This document shows, piece after piece, positions 7,175 to 16,050 of a DNA stretch of 31,709 nt. The translations under genes and the position numbers were made by a program. Position 1 is the first letter of the stretch. The number at the start of each line of letters is the position of its first letter. The DNA lies in NCBI GenBank assembly GCA_002478145.1, contig DLMI01000092.1:60267-91975 (forward strand). Direction: 5' to 3'. The notes beneath the pieces are model-generated. The model searched no databases, was not told where the DNA came from, and saw nothing but the letters and a program-made list of their open reading frames with translations. Source of the DNA: Acidobacteria bacterium UBA7540. GTDB taxonomy: Bacteria; Acidobacteriota; Terriglobia; UBA7540.

Positions 7175-8785
7175 CTAGATGCTGAGTTCCGCACCTTTCT
7201 CCCGCCTTGAAAGGACATAATCAAATATCACACGGGACACAAAAACGGAAGTGAAAAGGTTGGCCAGTAAACCGATGGTTAAGGTGACCGCAAAACCACG
7301 TATCGGACCAGTTCCGAAGGTGAAGAGAATGGCCGCAGAGACAATAGTCGTTACGTGCGTATCAATGATGGTCACAAATGCATGCTCAAAGCCGCCGGCA
7401 ACCGCCGCTCCCACAGCCTTGCCCAACCTTAATTCCTCTCGTATGCGCTCAAAAATCAGCACATTGGAGTCAACCCCCATACCAACCGTCAGGATGACTC
7501 CTGCGATGCCTGGCAAGGTCAAAACGGCGCCAAAGTAGCCCAGCGCCGCGATCAGGATAATCAGATTCAAGATGAGCGCCAAGTCCGCGTTAATGCCCGC
7601 TCCGCGATAGTAAACAAGCATGAATGCCATCACCGCCACAAAGCCCACAATGCAAGCGACGACGCCGTGGCGAATCGAGTCCGCCCCCAATGAAGGACCG
7701 ACAATCTCCTCAGAAAGGTACTTGATGGACGCCGGCAATGCGCCGGAGCGCAGTACCAGAGCCAAGTCCTGCACCTTTTGCGGGGTAAAGGGACCTGTGA
7801 TTTCGCCGCGGTCACTAATCTGGCTCTGGATAACCGGCGCGTCATAAACCCGATTGTCGAGGACGATGGCCAGTTGCTTGCCCACGTTGGCGCCCGTCAC
7901 CCGCCCAAACCTTGCCGCACCATCGCGCGCAAGAGTGAAATTTACGCTGGGACGCCCATTGACATCGTGAGAGGGTTCAGCGCCACTCAAGTCCCGCCCG
8001 GTAACCGCCGCCACGCGATTGACCAGGTACCAAGTCTCGCCGTTCTGTCCCGTGGGTCCAGGCAACAATTGCGTATCTGGGGGAAGTACTCCGCCGTGGG
8101 CCGCCAACGCCGACTCGCGACTCGACATAGGTCCATCCTGAACTATTTTCAACTCCAGAAGCGCCGTGGATTGAATAATGTCCTTGACGCGCGTCGGGTC
8201 ATCGACCCCGGGAAGTTGGACGACCAGTTCATAGTCCCCCTGCCCGTACTCGGCAATGGTTGGCTCTGTGACGCCCAACTGGTCCACCCGGTTGCGGATG
8301 GTGCTCATGGCCTGGAGTAGAGCCTGGTTTCGAGTGTTTGCCGCAGCGGTGGTCTTGAGGGCCAGCATCCAGCTCGTGGCATCCCCTGGCATGCGGGAGA
8401 GTTCCCAGTCCGAGAATTGTTCGCTCGACAAGGTCTGCAAATCGCCGGCCTTTTCCTGGGGAACGCCCTTGACGACAATCCGGTGTTTGGGAGGCTGAAC
8501 TTGTGTGTCATCGGCTTTCTGAACGTCTGCGTAGGGAATGTTTTTTGCCTTCAGCTCGTCTCTCAGCCTCTCCAGGACTTGGTCGGCGGTGATGTTCACA
8601 GCATCTTCCACGTTGACCAGCAACACCAAGTGGGTGCCGCCCTTCAGGTCAAGGCCCATGCGTATGCGACTGCGGACGTTCTCTTTCAATTCCTGGAAGT
8701 TCTTCGGAAAGCCAATTATCCCCAGGAGGCAAACCACCATCACAATGCCTATAAAAATCGCCCGGCTTTTGATCTTCATTTCCAT
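7175..8785 (-). CDS. secD: Protein translocase subunit SecD
   Basis: Inner-membrane SecDF component that supports late steps of Sec export. The 536-residue protein has an N-terminal helix (about 9-25), the D1 motif GLDLKGGTHLVLLV near 43-56, a large periplasmic P1 head domain with TIRNRVDQLGVTEP and ELVVQLPGVDDPTRVK, and a C-terminal six-helix domain starting near 365 with IPLAG-type GIAGVILTVGMGVDSNVLIFERIREELR. It is typical in length. Two ATGs are close together (8785 and 8779). The upstream one is given, but the MKIKSRAIF start is equally possible, and neither has a strong ribosome binding site. It belongs to the tgt-yajC-secD-secF group but is separated from yajC by a 221-nt gap holding a dispersed palindromic repeat. 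Confidence 0.97.
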   Translation of the reverse strand: MEMKIKSRAIFIGIVMVVCLLGIIGFPKNFQELKENVRSRIRMGLDLKGGTHLVLLVNVEDAVNITADQVLERLRDELKAKNIPYADVQKADDTQVQPPKHRIVVKGVPQEKAGDLQTLSSEQFSDWELSRMPGDATSWMLALKTTAAANTRNQALLQAMSTIRNRVDQLGVTEPTIAEYGQGDYELVVQLPGVDDPTRVKDIIQSTALLELKIVQDGPMSSRESALAAHGGVLPPDTQLLPGPTGQNGETWYLVNRVAAVTGRDLSGAEPSHDVNGRPSVNFTLARDGAARFGRVTGANVGKQLAIVLDNRVYDAPVIQSQISDRGEITGPFTPQKVQDLALVLRSGALPASIKYLSEEIVGPSLGADSIRHGVVACIVGFVAVMAFMLVYYRGAGINADLALILNLIILIAALGYFGAVLTLPGIAGVILTVGMGVDSNVLIFERIREELRLGKAVGAAVAGGFEHAFVTIIDTHVTTIVSAAILFTFGTGPIRGFAVTLTIGLLANLFTSVFVSRVIFDYVLSRREKGAELSI

Positions 8786-8837
8786 GGCTTGACTTTCTTC
8801 ATTCCCCCCAGCAGGAAGCTGAGAAACCCGTGTAGCC

Positions 8838-8924
8838 TGTCATTCCGATCCGTCAGCTGACGGAGAGGAATCTCGCAGGGCGTTTGTTTCCGGAGCGAGA
8901 TTCCTCGCTTCGCTCGGAATGACA
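8838..8924. repeat. Dispersed palindromic repeat between yajC and secD
   Basis: Long imperfect cruciform. Outer arms TGTCATTCCGA (8838-8848) and TCGGAATGACA (8914-8924) pair perfectly over 11 bp. Inner arms GAGGAATCTCGC (8865-8876) and GCGAGATTCCTC (8895-8906) pair over 12 bp. A separate 12-bp perfect palindrome CGTCAGCTGACG lies at 8851-8862. Elements built on TGTCATTCCGAGCGAAGCGA are, from general knowledge, abundant intergenic repeats in Acidobacteria and other phyla. It lies inside an otherwise tight operon and would form a strong mRNA hairpin upstream of secD. Confidence 0.85.
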
Positions 8925-9006
8925 ACGATCACAAAGGTCGTTCAGCAACCCGCTTGAGTCCCATCCTTACGGCCTTGGCAGGGCGCTCCGCCGGCCAGAA
9001 CCGTCA

Positions 9007-9375
9007 TCACTTCTTCTGCTTGCCGGCTGCTGGGTCCTGCTTCCCCTCTCCGCTCGTCTCTTCCGTCACGATGCCTGTGATCGCTGACCGCGTCACATCA
9101 ACCTTAACTTGACTGGCAATCTGGAGCTGGACGACACCATTCCTGAAAGAAATAATCGTTCCGTGAATCCCGCCGCTCGTCACCACGCGGTCACCGGTCT
9201 TGAGATTGCGGAGCATCTCTTGAGTCTTGCGCCGCTGTTGCTGTTGAGGCCGGATGACCAGGAAATACCAAATCGCGAACAGGGGCGCAAAAAGGAGAAG
9301 GAACTGGCTTAGCGCCCCACCCCCACCCGGGTCTGCCGCCAAAAGAAATGATTTCGCGAAAGTGCACTCGATCAA
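9007..9375 (-). CDS. yajC: Preprotein translocase subunit YajC
   Basis: Small single-helix inner-membrane protein associated with SecDF. The 122-residue product has a hydrophobic helix near 22-41 (LSQFLLLFAPLFAIWYFLVI), followed at once by the family signature RPQQQQRRKTQEML and the cytoplasmic LKTGDRVVTSGGIHGTI barrel-like segment, ending in a charged Lys/Gln tail. No ATG is available before the helix. An in-frame stop lies seven codons upstream, so a TTG start at 9375 is most likely, with a second TTG at 9342. There is no clear Shine-Dalgarno site. Its neighbours are tgt 107 nt upstream and secD downstream, the conserved order in many bacteria. Confidence 0.94.
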   Translation of the reverse strand: MIECTFAKSFLLAADPGGGGALSQFLLLFAPLFAIWYFLVIRPQQQQRRKTQEMLRNLKTGDRVVTSGGIHGTIISFRNGVVQLQIASQVKVDVTRSAITGIVTEETSGEGKQDPAAGKQKK

Positions 9376-9411
9376 GGTCGAGCCGATGAGCTAAGGATTT
9401 TAGAATATGAC

Positions 9412-9443
9412 ACCCCGCCAGCGAGGAACATGATTAGCGGGGT
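9412..9443. terminator. Hairpin between tgt and yajC
   Basis: ACCCCGC (9412-9418) pairs with GCGGGGT (9437-9443), giving a 7-bp stem with an 18-nt loop in the short gap after tgt. There is no U-tract and the genes are probably co-transcribed, so it may be an attenuating or RNA-processing structure, or chance. Confidence 0.2.
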
Positions 9444-9482
9444 TCGGGCTTTCCGGATTCGTCTCAGGGATGGTTCGCGCGC

Positions 9483-10829
9483 CTAAGGTTCCGCGCGCAC
9501 CCTAGAATGAAATTCCGCGAACGCTCCAAACAACAAAGACTGCCTGATTTTGCGCATCCTGTCAATGTAAAAGTGGAGGTTATGCTGGGTGGTCAAAATG
9601 GCCCCCAGCATCTCCCCCGCAACCAACAAGTGGCGAATGTAACTTCGAGAATAGCGCCCGCAGACCGGACAATCACAAGCCGGATCAAGCGGCGATTCAT
9701 CCCGCGCGTACTTCGTATTCTTGATTACCACCTTACCCTGCGAAGTGAACACACAGCCGTTGCGCGCATTCCGAGTGGGCATGACGCAATCGAACATGTC
9801 GATTCCACGCGCCACACATTCCACTAAGTCCTCGGGTGTCCCGACTCCCATCAAATAGCGCGGGCGGTTGCGGGGCAACAGTTTGGCGGTGTATTGGACG
9901 ACTTCATACATTTCCCCCTTCGGTTCACCCACCGAGAGCCCGCCCACGGCGTAGCCTTCGAAATCCAATTCCAGCAGGCCCTCGGCACTTTCGCGTCGCA
10001 GATCCCTATCAACACCACCTTGCACGATGCCAAACAACGCCGGGGCTGGGGGCTGGGGGCTGGGGGCTGGAATTGGCGATTGATGATTGGCGATTGCCGA
10101 TTGCTCGCTGGCCTGCGTTTCGCTCGCTGACGGCTGAGAGCTGATGGCTGAGGGCTTTCCCCCAGTCCCTAATCCCCAATCCCTACCCCCATGGTCTTCG
10201 GCGGGAATTGCCGATTGTTGATTGCCCGTTGCCGATTCCTTGCTGGCCTGCGCTTCGCTCGCTGACGGCTGAAAGCTGATGGCTGACAGCTTTTCATCGT
10301 AGTAGCGTTTGGCCCGGCCCGCCCATCGCCCCGTCAACTTGACGGCGCGATGAATAGCTTCGTGGCTGGAGGGATACTCGACGCATTCGTCGAGCGTCAT
10401 GATAATGTCCGCTCCCAACGCAAGCTGGACCTCTACGGCTCGCTCGGGAGAAAGGAAGTGCGAAGAACCATCCAGGTGGGATTTGAACCAGACTCCGTCC
10501 TCAGTAACACGGCCAAGAGATTTCAGGCTCATTACCTGGAACCCCCCGCTGTCCGTGAGGATCGCGTGAGGCCACCCCATGAAGCGGTGCAGTCCTCCCA
10601 TTTCCCGGATAATCTCGTGACCAGGACGCAGGTAGAGATGATAGGTATTGGCCAGAAGAATCTGCACTCCCAACTCTTCCAGTTGCGCCTGCGTCATCCC
10701 CTTGACTGTGCCTGCTGTCCCTACCGGCATGAAGACCGGCGTCTCCACAATCCCGTGTGGCGTGTGGAGAAGGCCGGCGCGTGCTGCTGTTGTCGCATCC
10801 TCCGCTACAATCTCAAATCGCAATCCCAT
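9483..10829 (-). CDS. tgt: Queuine/preQ1 tRNA-ribosyltransferase with a repeat-derived insertion
   Basis: Exchanges guanine for preQ1 at wobble position 34 of GUN-anticodon tRNAs, a step in queuosine synthesis. All key elements are present: Asp93 in LTDSGGFQ, FGIVQGG (266-272), catalytic Asp344 in GIDMFDCVMPTRNARNG, and the zinc ligands C385, C387, C390 and H416 with the same spacing as E. coli Tgt. At 448 residues it is about 70-75 longer than usual. The excess is residues 181-264, a low-complexity Ser/Ala/Gln/Pro segment between KRYYDEK and LFGIVQGG that contains two similar units (from 182 and 227). This segment belongs to a non-coding repeat family and has stayed in frame. There is no clear ribosome binding site before the ATG. 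The gene heads the yajC-secD-secF group. Confidence 0.95.
   Translation of the reverse strand: MGLRFEIVAEDATTAARAGLLHTPHGIVETPVFMPVGTAGTVKGMTQAQLEELGVQILLANTYHLYLRPGHEIIREMGGLHRFMGWPHAILTDSGGFQVMSLKSLGRVTEDGVWFKSHLDGSSHFLSPERAVEVQLALGADIIMTLDECVEYPSSHEAIHRAVKLTGRWAGRAKRYYDEKLSAISFQPSASEAQASKESATGNQQSAIPAEDHGGRDWGLGTGGKPSAISSQPSASETQASEQSAIANHQSPIPAPSPQPPAPALFGIVQGGVDRDLRRESAEGLLELDFEGYAVGGLSVGEPKGEMYEVVQYTAKLLPRNRPRYLMGVGTPEDLVECVARGIDMFDCVMPTRNARNGCVFTSQGKVVIKNTKYARDESPLDPACDCPVCGRYSRSYIRHLLVAGEMLGAILTTQHNLHFYIDRMRKIRQSLLFGAFAEFHSRVRAEP
10038..10289 (-). repeat. Two-unit low-complexity repeat inserted in frame in tgt
   Basis: This 252-nt tract encodes residues 181-264 of Tgt. On the coding strand it holds CAGCCATCAGCTCTCAGCC-type sequence repeated twice with a period of about 135 nt (45 codons): SAISFQPSASEAQ then SAISSQPSASETQ, followed by the related QQSAIPA and HQSPIPA. 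It closes with a tract of four GGGGGCT-like units on the plus strand (10042-10070). Similar CAGCC/TCAGC sequence and the same G-rich units recur in non-coding DNA at 16044-16148, which marks the segment as a mobile or expanding repeat rather than ancestral Tgt sequence. Confidence 0.85.
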
Positions 10830-10947
10830 GAATTATCGGTGGGCGATAGGTAGTGGGTGGTCGTTGGGGAGGGATAGAGATTGGGCGATTATGAATTGGC
10901 TTCGTCCTTCTCTCCCTTGGCAACTGCCCACTCCCTCTGGAGTCGGA

Positions 10948-11697
10948 TTACCCGATTAATGACAGACCAGCCTTCACCAGAATCCAAATCACCCAAATAC
11001 CCGCGTAAACCAGGAAGATCGATAAGGGTTTGACCTTGCGTCCTGTGCCCTCCGTCAGACCCACAGCAACCAGAATCAGCATCCAGATGGTGAAAATATC
11101 GGGGGAAGAAGCCACCGCGTAGAGGGGTTTTGAAACCTGGGTGGGGTTGAGGAAAAAACCCACGTTGTCGGGGACGGGATTCTGGGAGTTAAAATGGTCG
11201 GGATCGCCAAAGAATATCAGCGCCAGCGCCATCAGCGACTTTAAAAGCGTGACGAGATTCGCATAGCAAATCAAGGAAAAGACTGTCTTGAACTTCGCCT
11301 TCGCTCCAAAAATCAAGTTCACTATGAGAAGTCCCAAACCGGCAAGGACTAACAGAAAAATCGGCACCCCCACAAATGCGACGATGTGCGCGAAAATTGC
11401 TCCAATCCTCGCGTATTGGCGCACCGCCTGGTCGATTTGCTCGGGACTCATGCTGGAAGCCCGGCTGCTCTGTTCGATCGACATACGTGCGATGCGCTCC
11501 ATGCCGATCTTCCAAAGCATGGTTTCTGTGACAGCGATCGCCCCAAGCACGAGGGCTATCAATGGCGCCACGAAATCCGGCTTGCGCGCCACATCCGCTA
11601 AAGTCTCCCCCGGCGAGATAAAGATACCCATCAGTCGCTCCGGGAAGGATTGCGCCGGAGTATCCGCATCCGCAGGCTTCACAATAACATCACCCAT
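10948..11697 (-). CDS. Yip1-domain-like integral membrane protein
   Basis: Inner-membrane protein of unknown function, 249 residues. A short cytoplasmic N-terminus with FPERLMGIFISPGETLADVARKPDFVAPLIAL is typical of bacterial Yip1-type (PF04893) proteins. About five hydrophobic helices follow: near 46-66, 105-135 (IGAIFAHIVAFVGVPIFLLV), 150-175, 205-222 and 228-247. The open frame extends to 11733, but the ATG at 11697 is preceded by AAAGGGGG with nine bases of spacing, so this start is preferred. It is the first gene after a likely promoter at 11842-11870 and lies upstream of tgt. Family call is moderate; role unknown. Confidence 0.75.
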   Translation of the reverse strand: MGDVIVKPADADTPAQSFPERLMGIFISPGETLADVARKPDFVAPLIALVLGAIAVTETMLWKIGMERIARMSIEQSSRASSMSPEQIDQAVRQYARIGAIFAHIVAFVGVPIFLLVLAGLGLLIVNLIFGAKAKFKTVFSLICYANLVTLLKSLMALALIFFGDPDHFNSQNPVPDNVGFFLNPTQVSKPLYAVASSPDIFTIWMLILVAVGLTEGTGRKVKPLSIFLVYAGIWVIWILVKAGLSLIG

Positions 11698-11841
11698 AAC
11701 CACGTCCCCCTTTTTAACTGAGATACTGAACAATCTCGCAATCGGAAAAGACAGCCTGAACGCCGGCAGCGGTCACCCCCGCCGGCGATACAGGGAAAGA
11801 CCTCGGCGTACGCCCGAGTCGAACTAGCATGAACGCAAAGT

Positions 11842-11870
11842 ATAATATCAAGTCGCGGTCGAGCAGACAA
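11842..11870 (-). promoter_or_regulatory. Probable sigma-70 promoter for the Yip1-like gene
   Basis: On the minus strand TTGTCT (-35) is followed by exactly 17 bp and TATTAT (-10, five of six matches to consensus). Transcription would start near 11835, leaving an untranslated leader of about 135 nt before the ATG at 11697. Confidence 0.55.
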
Positions 11871-11906
11871 CACGCTACAAGCGATGAAGACACTTGCGGC
11901 TACTGC

Positions 11907-12233
11907 CTAGACACGGCTGAGCATCCATCCCGCAAGGTACCCAACCGCGCCGCCGTAAAGAAGCAGGGGCTCGAGCCACGGACGGACCTGGACCCAAGGA
12001 GGGTAATCGATCACCGGCCACGGTCCGTATCCGCCCCAGTACACCTTGACCAGCAAACCCAGCACCACAACCGCCAGCGCCTTGTTCCTAATCACGCGCG
12101 CTTTTTCAGGCCCAATCCAATAGGACTTCTGAAAGACGGGAGTTGGGGGCCGGCTGACGAAAGGCCCGTCGCACTTGCGACACTGGGTGGCGTTGTCGAA
12201 GTTGGAATATCCGCAATAGGGGCAAAGTTTCAT
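11907..12233 (-). CDS. Small zinc-ribbon membrane protein
   Basis: 108-residue hypothetical protein. It starts with a compact zinc ribbon whose cysteines C4, C7 (CPYC) and C18, C21 (CRKC) would bind one zinc ion. After a Pro/Lys linker there is a hydrophobic segment near 51-67 ([17 protein letters not shown]) and another near 89-106 ([18 protein letters not shown]), suggesting two membrane helices with the ribbon in the cytoplasm. There is no evident Shine-Dalgarno site. It lies between rpoD (stop at 12341) and the Yip1-like gene, all on the same strand. No function can be assigned; such zinc-ribbon membrane proteins are widespread and poorly characterised. Confidence 0.7.
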   Translation of the reverse strand: MKLCPYCGYSNFDNATQCRKCDGPFVSRPPTPVFQKSYWIGPEKARVIRNKALAVVVLGLLVKVYWGGYGPWPVIDYPPWVQVRPWLEPLLLYGGAVGYLAGWMLSRV

Positions 12234-12340
12234 GGATGGATGCTATGGGGTGTGAACTGGAATGCTCCAGAACCCCCGGTTCGATCTGCCCGCGCCCCGC
12301 GGGGAAGGGCTGACCGGCGTTGCAACCACGAAGCCCGGTG

Positions 12341-14050
12341 CTATTCGCGCACCGCGGCGGCATCCAGGAAGGCGCGCAGCTTCCGGCTGCGCGAGGGATG
12401 GCGCAGCTTCCGCAGGGCTTTGGCCTCAATTTGCCGGATGCGTTCCCGGGTCACGGCAAAACTCTGGCCGACTTCCTCCAGCGTGTGCTCGCTGCCATCG
12501 TCGAGGCCGAACCGCATCTTGATTACCTTCTCCTCGCGCGGCGTCAGCGTCTTGAGCACCGACTCGGTCTGCTCTTTGAGGTTGATATTAATGACGGCCT
12601 CGGCAGGGGAGATCACGCCCCGGTCTTCGATGAAGTCGCCCAGGTGGGAATCTTCCTCTTCTCCGATGGGGGTCTCGAGCGAGATCGGCTCCTGGGCGAT
12701 CTTCAACACCTTGCGCACCTTGACCACGGGAATTTCCATGCGCTTGGCGATCTCTTCCGAGGTCGGCTCGCGCCCGTATTCCTGCACCAGGAGGCGGGAG
12801 GTGCGGATCAGCTTGTTGATGGTCTCGATCATGTGCACGGGAATGCGGATGGTGCGCGCCTGGTCCGCAATCGCCCGGGTAATGGCCTGGCGGATCCACC
12901 AGGTGGCGTAAGTGGAGAACTTATAGCCGCGCCGGTACTCGAACTTGTCCACCGCCTTCATCAATCCGATATTACCTTCTTGAATGAGATCCAGAAATTG
13001 AAGACCTCGATTGGTGTACTTCTTGGCGATGGAAACCACCAGCCGCAGGTTGGCCTCGATCAGGTCGCGCTTGGCCGCTTCCGCCTGCTCCTCGCCGCTG
13101 ATGATGTTCTGGCAGCTCCGGCGAAGTTCCACGGCGGAAGACTGCGTCCGCTCCTCGAAATCCGTCAAGCGCTGGCGGAGCTGCCGGAGGTCTCTTCTCA
13201 GATCCTTGTTGCCATTGGTCCGCGAGCCCTCCACTTTCTTTTCCGTCTTGTTCAGCTCGCGCTCCAGCGGCCTCAACTCTTCGATGGCCTGCCGGATTTT
13301 TTCGATCAGCACCTTCCGCTCGGTATGGGTGAACTGGACGGAGCGGAAGAGCACCGAGATCAGGATGCGGTGGCGGGCCACAGCCCAGCTATAGCGGCGG
13401 AAGTCCCTGGGCCGCCGGGTGCGGGGGATGGAGTCCCGCTTGGCCCGAAGTTGCATCAGCTTCTTATAAAGCCGCTCGATCTCACCAATGCACTCAATGA
13501 CGTCCCTGGTCCGCTCGGAAACTTTTTCTTCCGTGAGCTCGTCGTCATCAAAGACCACCACTTCCTTGATGGTCTTGTCGCCGTTCGTCAGTTCTTCACG
13601 CAGGGCGAAAAGCGCCTGGATAACAATGGACGAGCGCGAAAGCGTTTTCAGCACGTTGAGCTGCCCGCGCTCGATGCGTTTGGCAATCTCAACCTCGCCT
13701 TCGCGGGTGAGGAGCGGGACGGTTCCCATCTCGCGGAGATACATGCGCACCGGGTCGTTGGTCTTGTCCAATGCGCCCGGCGTCAAATCGAGTTCAACGT
13801 CCTCCGCATTCTCGTCCCCTTTGAGCTCATCGACCTTTTCCAGCCCCAGGCTTTCGGCCGATTTGACTTTGGGAGAATCCAACACCTCGATGCCGGCGTT
13901 GTCAAACATGGAGAGAAGGTCGTCGAGATCTTCCGCGGAATGAACGTCGGAGGGGAGAAGGTCGTTGACCTCATCATAGAGGAGGTAGCCCTTCTCCTTT
14001 CCCAATGAAATGAGCTTGCTGACTTGATCAAACTTGTCGTCGAACGCCAA
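12341..14050 (-). CDS. rpoD: Primary sigma factor RpoD (sigma-70)
   Basis: Housekeeping sigma factor directing RNA polymerase to standard promoters. The 569-residue protein has all regions: 1.1 (about 3-80), 1.2 (about 97-130), a charged non-conserved region (130-325), region 2 (326-400; [27 protein letters not shown], with [15 protein letters not shown] for -10 recognition), region 3 (407-480) and region 4 (495-560; [20 protein letters not shown] for -35 recognition). The only usable start is TTG at 14050: the frame is closed by a stop 11 codons upstream, and AAGGGGG lies eight bases before the TTG. A TTG start on a primary sigma factor is notable and may limit its synthesis. It lies 162 nt downstream of dnaG, as in the macromolecular synthesis operon. 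Confidence 0.97.
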   Translation of the reverse strand: MAFDDKFDQVSKLISLGKEKGYLLYDEVNDLLPSDVHSAEDLDDLLSMFDNAGIEVLDSPKVKSAESLGLEKVDELKGDENAEDVELDLTPGALDKTNDPVRMYLREMGTVPLLTREGEVEIAKRIERGQLNVLKTLSRSSIVIQALFALREELTNGDKTIKEVVVFDDDELTEEKVSERTRDVIECIGEIERLYKKLMQLRAKRDSIPRTRRPRDFRRYSWAVARHRILISVLFRSVQFTHTERKVLIEKIRQAIEELRPLERELNKTEKKVEGSRTNGNKDLRRDLRQLRQRLTDFEERTQSSAVELRRSCQNIISGEEQAEAAKRDLIEANLRLVVSIAKKYTNRGLQFLDLIQEGNIGLMKAVDKFEYRRGYKFSTYATWWIRQAITRAIADQARTIRIPVHMIETINKLIRTSRLLVQEYGREPTSEEIAKRMEIPVVKVRKVLKIAQEPISLETPIGEEEDSHLGDFIEDRGVISPAEAVININLKEQTESVLKTLTPREEKVIKMRFGLDDGSEHTLEEVGQSFAVTRERIRQIEAKALRKLRHPSRSRKLRAFLDAAAVRE

Positions 14051-14212
14051 AGCAACGGCCCCCTTGTGGGAGAAGAAGGATTAGTTCGATACCAAAAAAG
14101 ATATGGCGACACTCCACCCCGGTTCCGGCGGTGCCGCCTTCAGCACAACTGAATCATCATTATGCCAAGCCGTCAAACTTCTCCGGCTCCATTGCATTAG
14201 ATGTAATATACA

Positions 14213-15994
14213 CTATTTCGTTTGCGTGCGGGAGGAGTTTTTTTCGTGCCCGCCAGCAGCTCTCAACTGCTTGTCCAATTTAGACTTGGTCTCGAGAAGT
14301 TCTGCCAACTTGGCGGGGTCCTTCTCACGTTCCGCCAGATTGATGGCTCCTTTCAGTCTCGCGCTCTCGCGCCCCAACCTTCTTTCCCTCAGCTCCTGAC
14401 AAGAAAAAAGGGTCTGTTCACGGCTCAAATCGCAGGCCCAAAAAACAGATTCATAAAGCAATCGCCGCTCCTCTGCAATTAGCATCTCGCCAAGATTAGC
14501 AGGCTGAATGCTTTCTCCCCGCCGGCGCATCTCGAGCATGCGTCCAAAGATTGGTGCGGTTATGAGCCCCTCGCAATCTCGGCCTTCCACGAGGTCAGGA
14601 AGAAACTCATCGGCCAAGTCCTCGTGCTCCAGGAATACGCGAAGCAATTGCTTCTCTGCGGGGCTTGCCGTAGCCGCCACGTCCTGCTTGACCTCAACCT
14701 GGCGCCGGTCGCCCGCCGCGCGCCGAAGCTCCTCGCGCAGCAGGCGCTCGTCCAGGCGCAATCGTTCGGCAAGCCGACTTGCCAGCTCCGCCCGCAGCAT
14801 GGGGTTGGGAACCCGGCCAAGATAGGGCATGACGGCATTGGCCGCCGCCACCTTCCCTTCCGGCGTGCTAAGGTTATGCTTGGCCACTGCGCGCTCAGTC
14901 AGATAGTCAAGGTAGCTCGGCGCTGCCGCGAGAAGCTCACGGTAGACGCCGGCGCCTTGCTTCCGAACGAAAGAGTCGGGATCGAGCCCTCCTGGCAGCG
15001 CCAGCACTTTCGCTTCGAAGCCCTCCTCGAGCAGCAATGTCAGGGAGCGTTCCGTGGCCGCCACTCCTGCCGAGTCCGGATCGTAGTTCACCACCACGCG
15101 GCGTGAGTAACGTGCCAGCAAGCGAATCTGACTCTCCGTCAGGCTCGTCCCGCAGGAAGCCGCAACGTTCTCGATTCCGCTTGAGGCCACTGCAATGCAA
15201 TCCATATAGCCCTCAACCAGAATGGTGTAATCGAGCTTGCGGATGGCTTGCGCGGCCCGATCCAGGTGGTAAAGCACGCGCCCCTTGGTGTAAATAGGAG
15301 TTTCGGGCGAATTCAGATACTTGGGCTGCTCGTCCCCCAACGCCCGTCCCGCGAAAGCCACGATTTTTCCACTGTCGTTGGCGATAGGAAAAATGATGCG
15401 CCGCCGGAAGCGGTCGTAGTGGCGGTCCCTCTCTGCGTCGCGCACCACCAGCCCGCTCTTCTCGAGCAATTCGGACTCGTATCCGGCCCCGCTGAGCTGC
15501 CGGGTCAGAGCTTGGCCATCGGCGGGCGCATATCCCAACCGGAAACGGCCCACCACCTCGTCCGTAAGCCCCCGGTCTTCAAGGTACGCCCGCGCCAAGC
15601 GGCCTTCCGTTGTACCGCTGAGTTGACTGGCAAAGAACTTGGCCACGGCCTCGTGCATTTTGTAAAGCGCCGTGCGCACGCGCGCATTGGCGTCGTAGGT
15701 CGCGTCGCCGAAAGTATCCGAGAGCGTGACGCCCACTTTCTCCGCCAGCCGGCGCAGCGCCTCGGGGAACGTGAGGTTGTCCATCATCATCACGAACTTG
15801 AAGACGTCGCCGCCCACCCCGCAGCCGAAGCAATGGAAAATCTGCTTCGCCGGGTGAACCGCGAACGAAGGCGTCTTCTCCTGGTGGAACGGGCAAAGGC
15901 CCATGTAGTTCGCGCCGGCCTTGCGCAGCTTGACGTAATCGCCCACCACCTTGACGATATCCGCCGCCGCCCGTACCTCGTCCACTTGGCTCAT
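14213..15994 (-). CDS. dnaG: DNA primase DnaG
   Basis: Synthesises RNA primers for chromosome replication. The 593-residue protein has an N-terminal CHC2 zinc finger (C34, H37, C55, C58: GLCPFHQEKTPSF and FHCFGCG), the primase core, and a TOPRIM domain with E261 (VEGYMD) and D305/D307 (NYDPDSAG). The RFRRRIIFPI and GRALG motifs lie between. The C-terminal part (about 430-593) is the helicase-binding region and is charged and less conserved, as usual. The ATG is preceded by TAGGGGACC, a short-spaced binding site. It is followed by rpoD. No rpsU is present upstream; instead there is a repeat-rich kilobase. Confidence 0.97.
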   Translation of the reverse strand: MSQVDEVRAAADIVKVVGDYVKLRKAGANYMGLCPFHQEKTPSFAVHPAKQIFHCFGCGVGGDVFKFVMMMDNLTFPEALRRLAEKVGVTLSDTFGDATYDANARVRTALYKMHEAVAKFFASQLSGTTEGRLARAYLEDRGLTDEVVGRFRLGYAPADGQALTRQLSGAGYESELLEKSGLVVRDAERDRHYDRFRRRIIFPIANDSGKIVAFAGRALGDEQPKYLNSPETPIYTKGRVLYHLDRAAQAIRKLDYTILVEGYMDCIAVASSGIENVAASCGTSLTESQIRLLARYSRRVVVNYDPDSAGVAATERSLTLLLEEGFEAKVLALPGGLDPDSFVRKQGAGVYRELLAAAPSYLDYLTERAVAKHNLSTPEGKVAAANAVMPYLGRVPNPMLRAELASRLAERLRLDERLLREELRRAAGDRRQVEVKQDVAATASPAEKQLLRVFLEHEDLADEFLPDLVEGRDCEGLITAPIFGRMLEMRRRGESIQPANLGEMLIAEERRLLYESVFWACDLSREQTLFSCQELRERRLGRESARLKGAINLAEREKDPAKLAELLETKSKLDKQLRAAGGHEKNSSRTQTK

Positions 15995-16020
15995 GGTCCC
16001 CTACGACTCCATCCTTCCTG

Positions 16021-16050
16021 AATATAACCTATTCCCGCAATTCAGGTCAG
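16021..16050 (-). promoter_or_regulatory. Possible dnaG promoter
   Basis: Minus-strand CTGACC (-35, four of six) is separated by 18 bp from TATATT (-10). The start site would be near 16013, about 20 nt before the dnaG ATG. The -35 lies at the edge of the CAGTCATCAG repeat tract, so the match may be partly fortuitous. Confidence 0.35.

Noticed and set aside
12320..14008. Long plus-strand open frame of 562 codons opposite rpoD
   Set aside because: It is a codon-bias shadow of rpoD: the minus-strand frame carries all sigma-70 regions, while the plus frame has no domain and no binding site.
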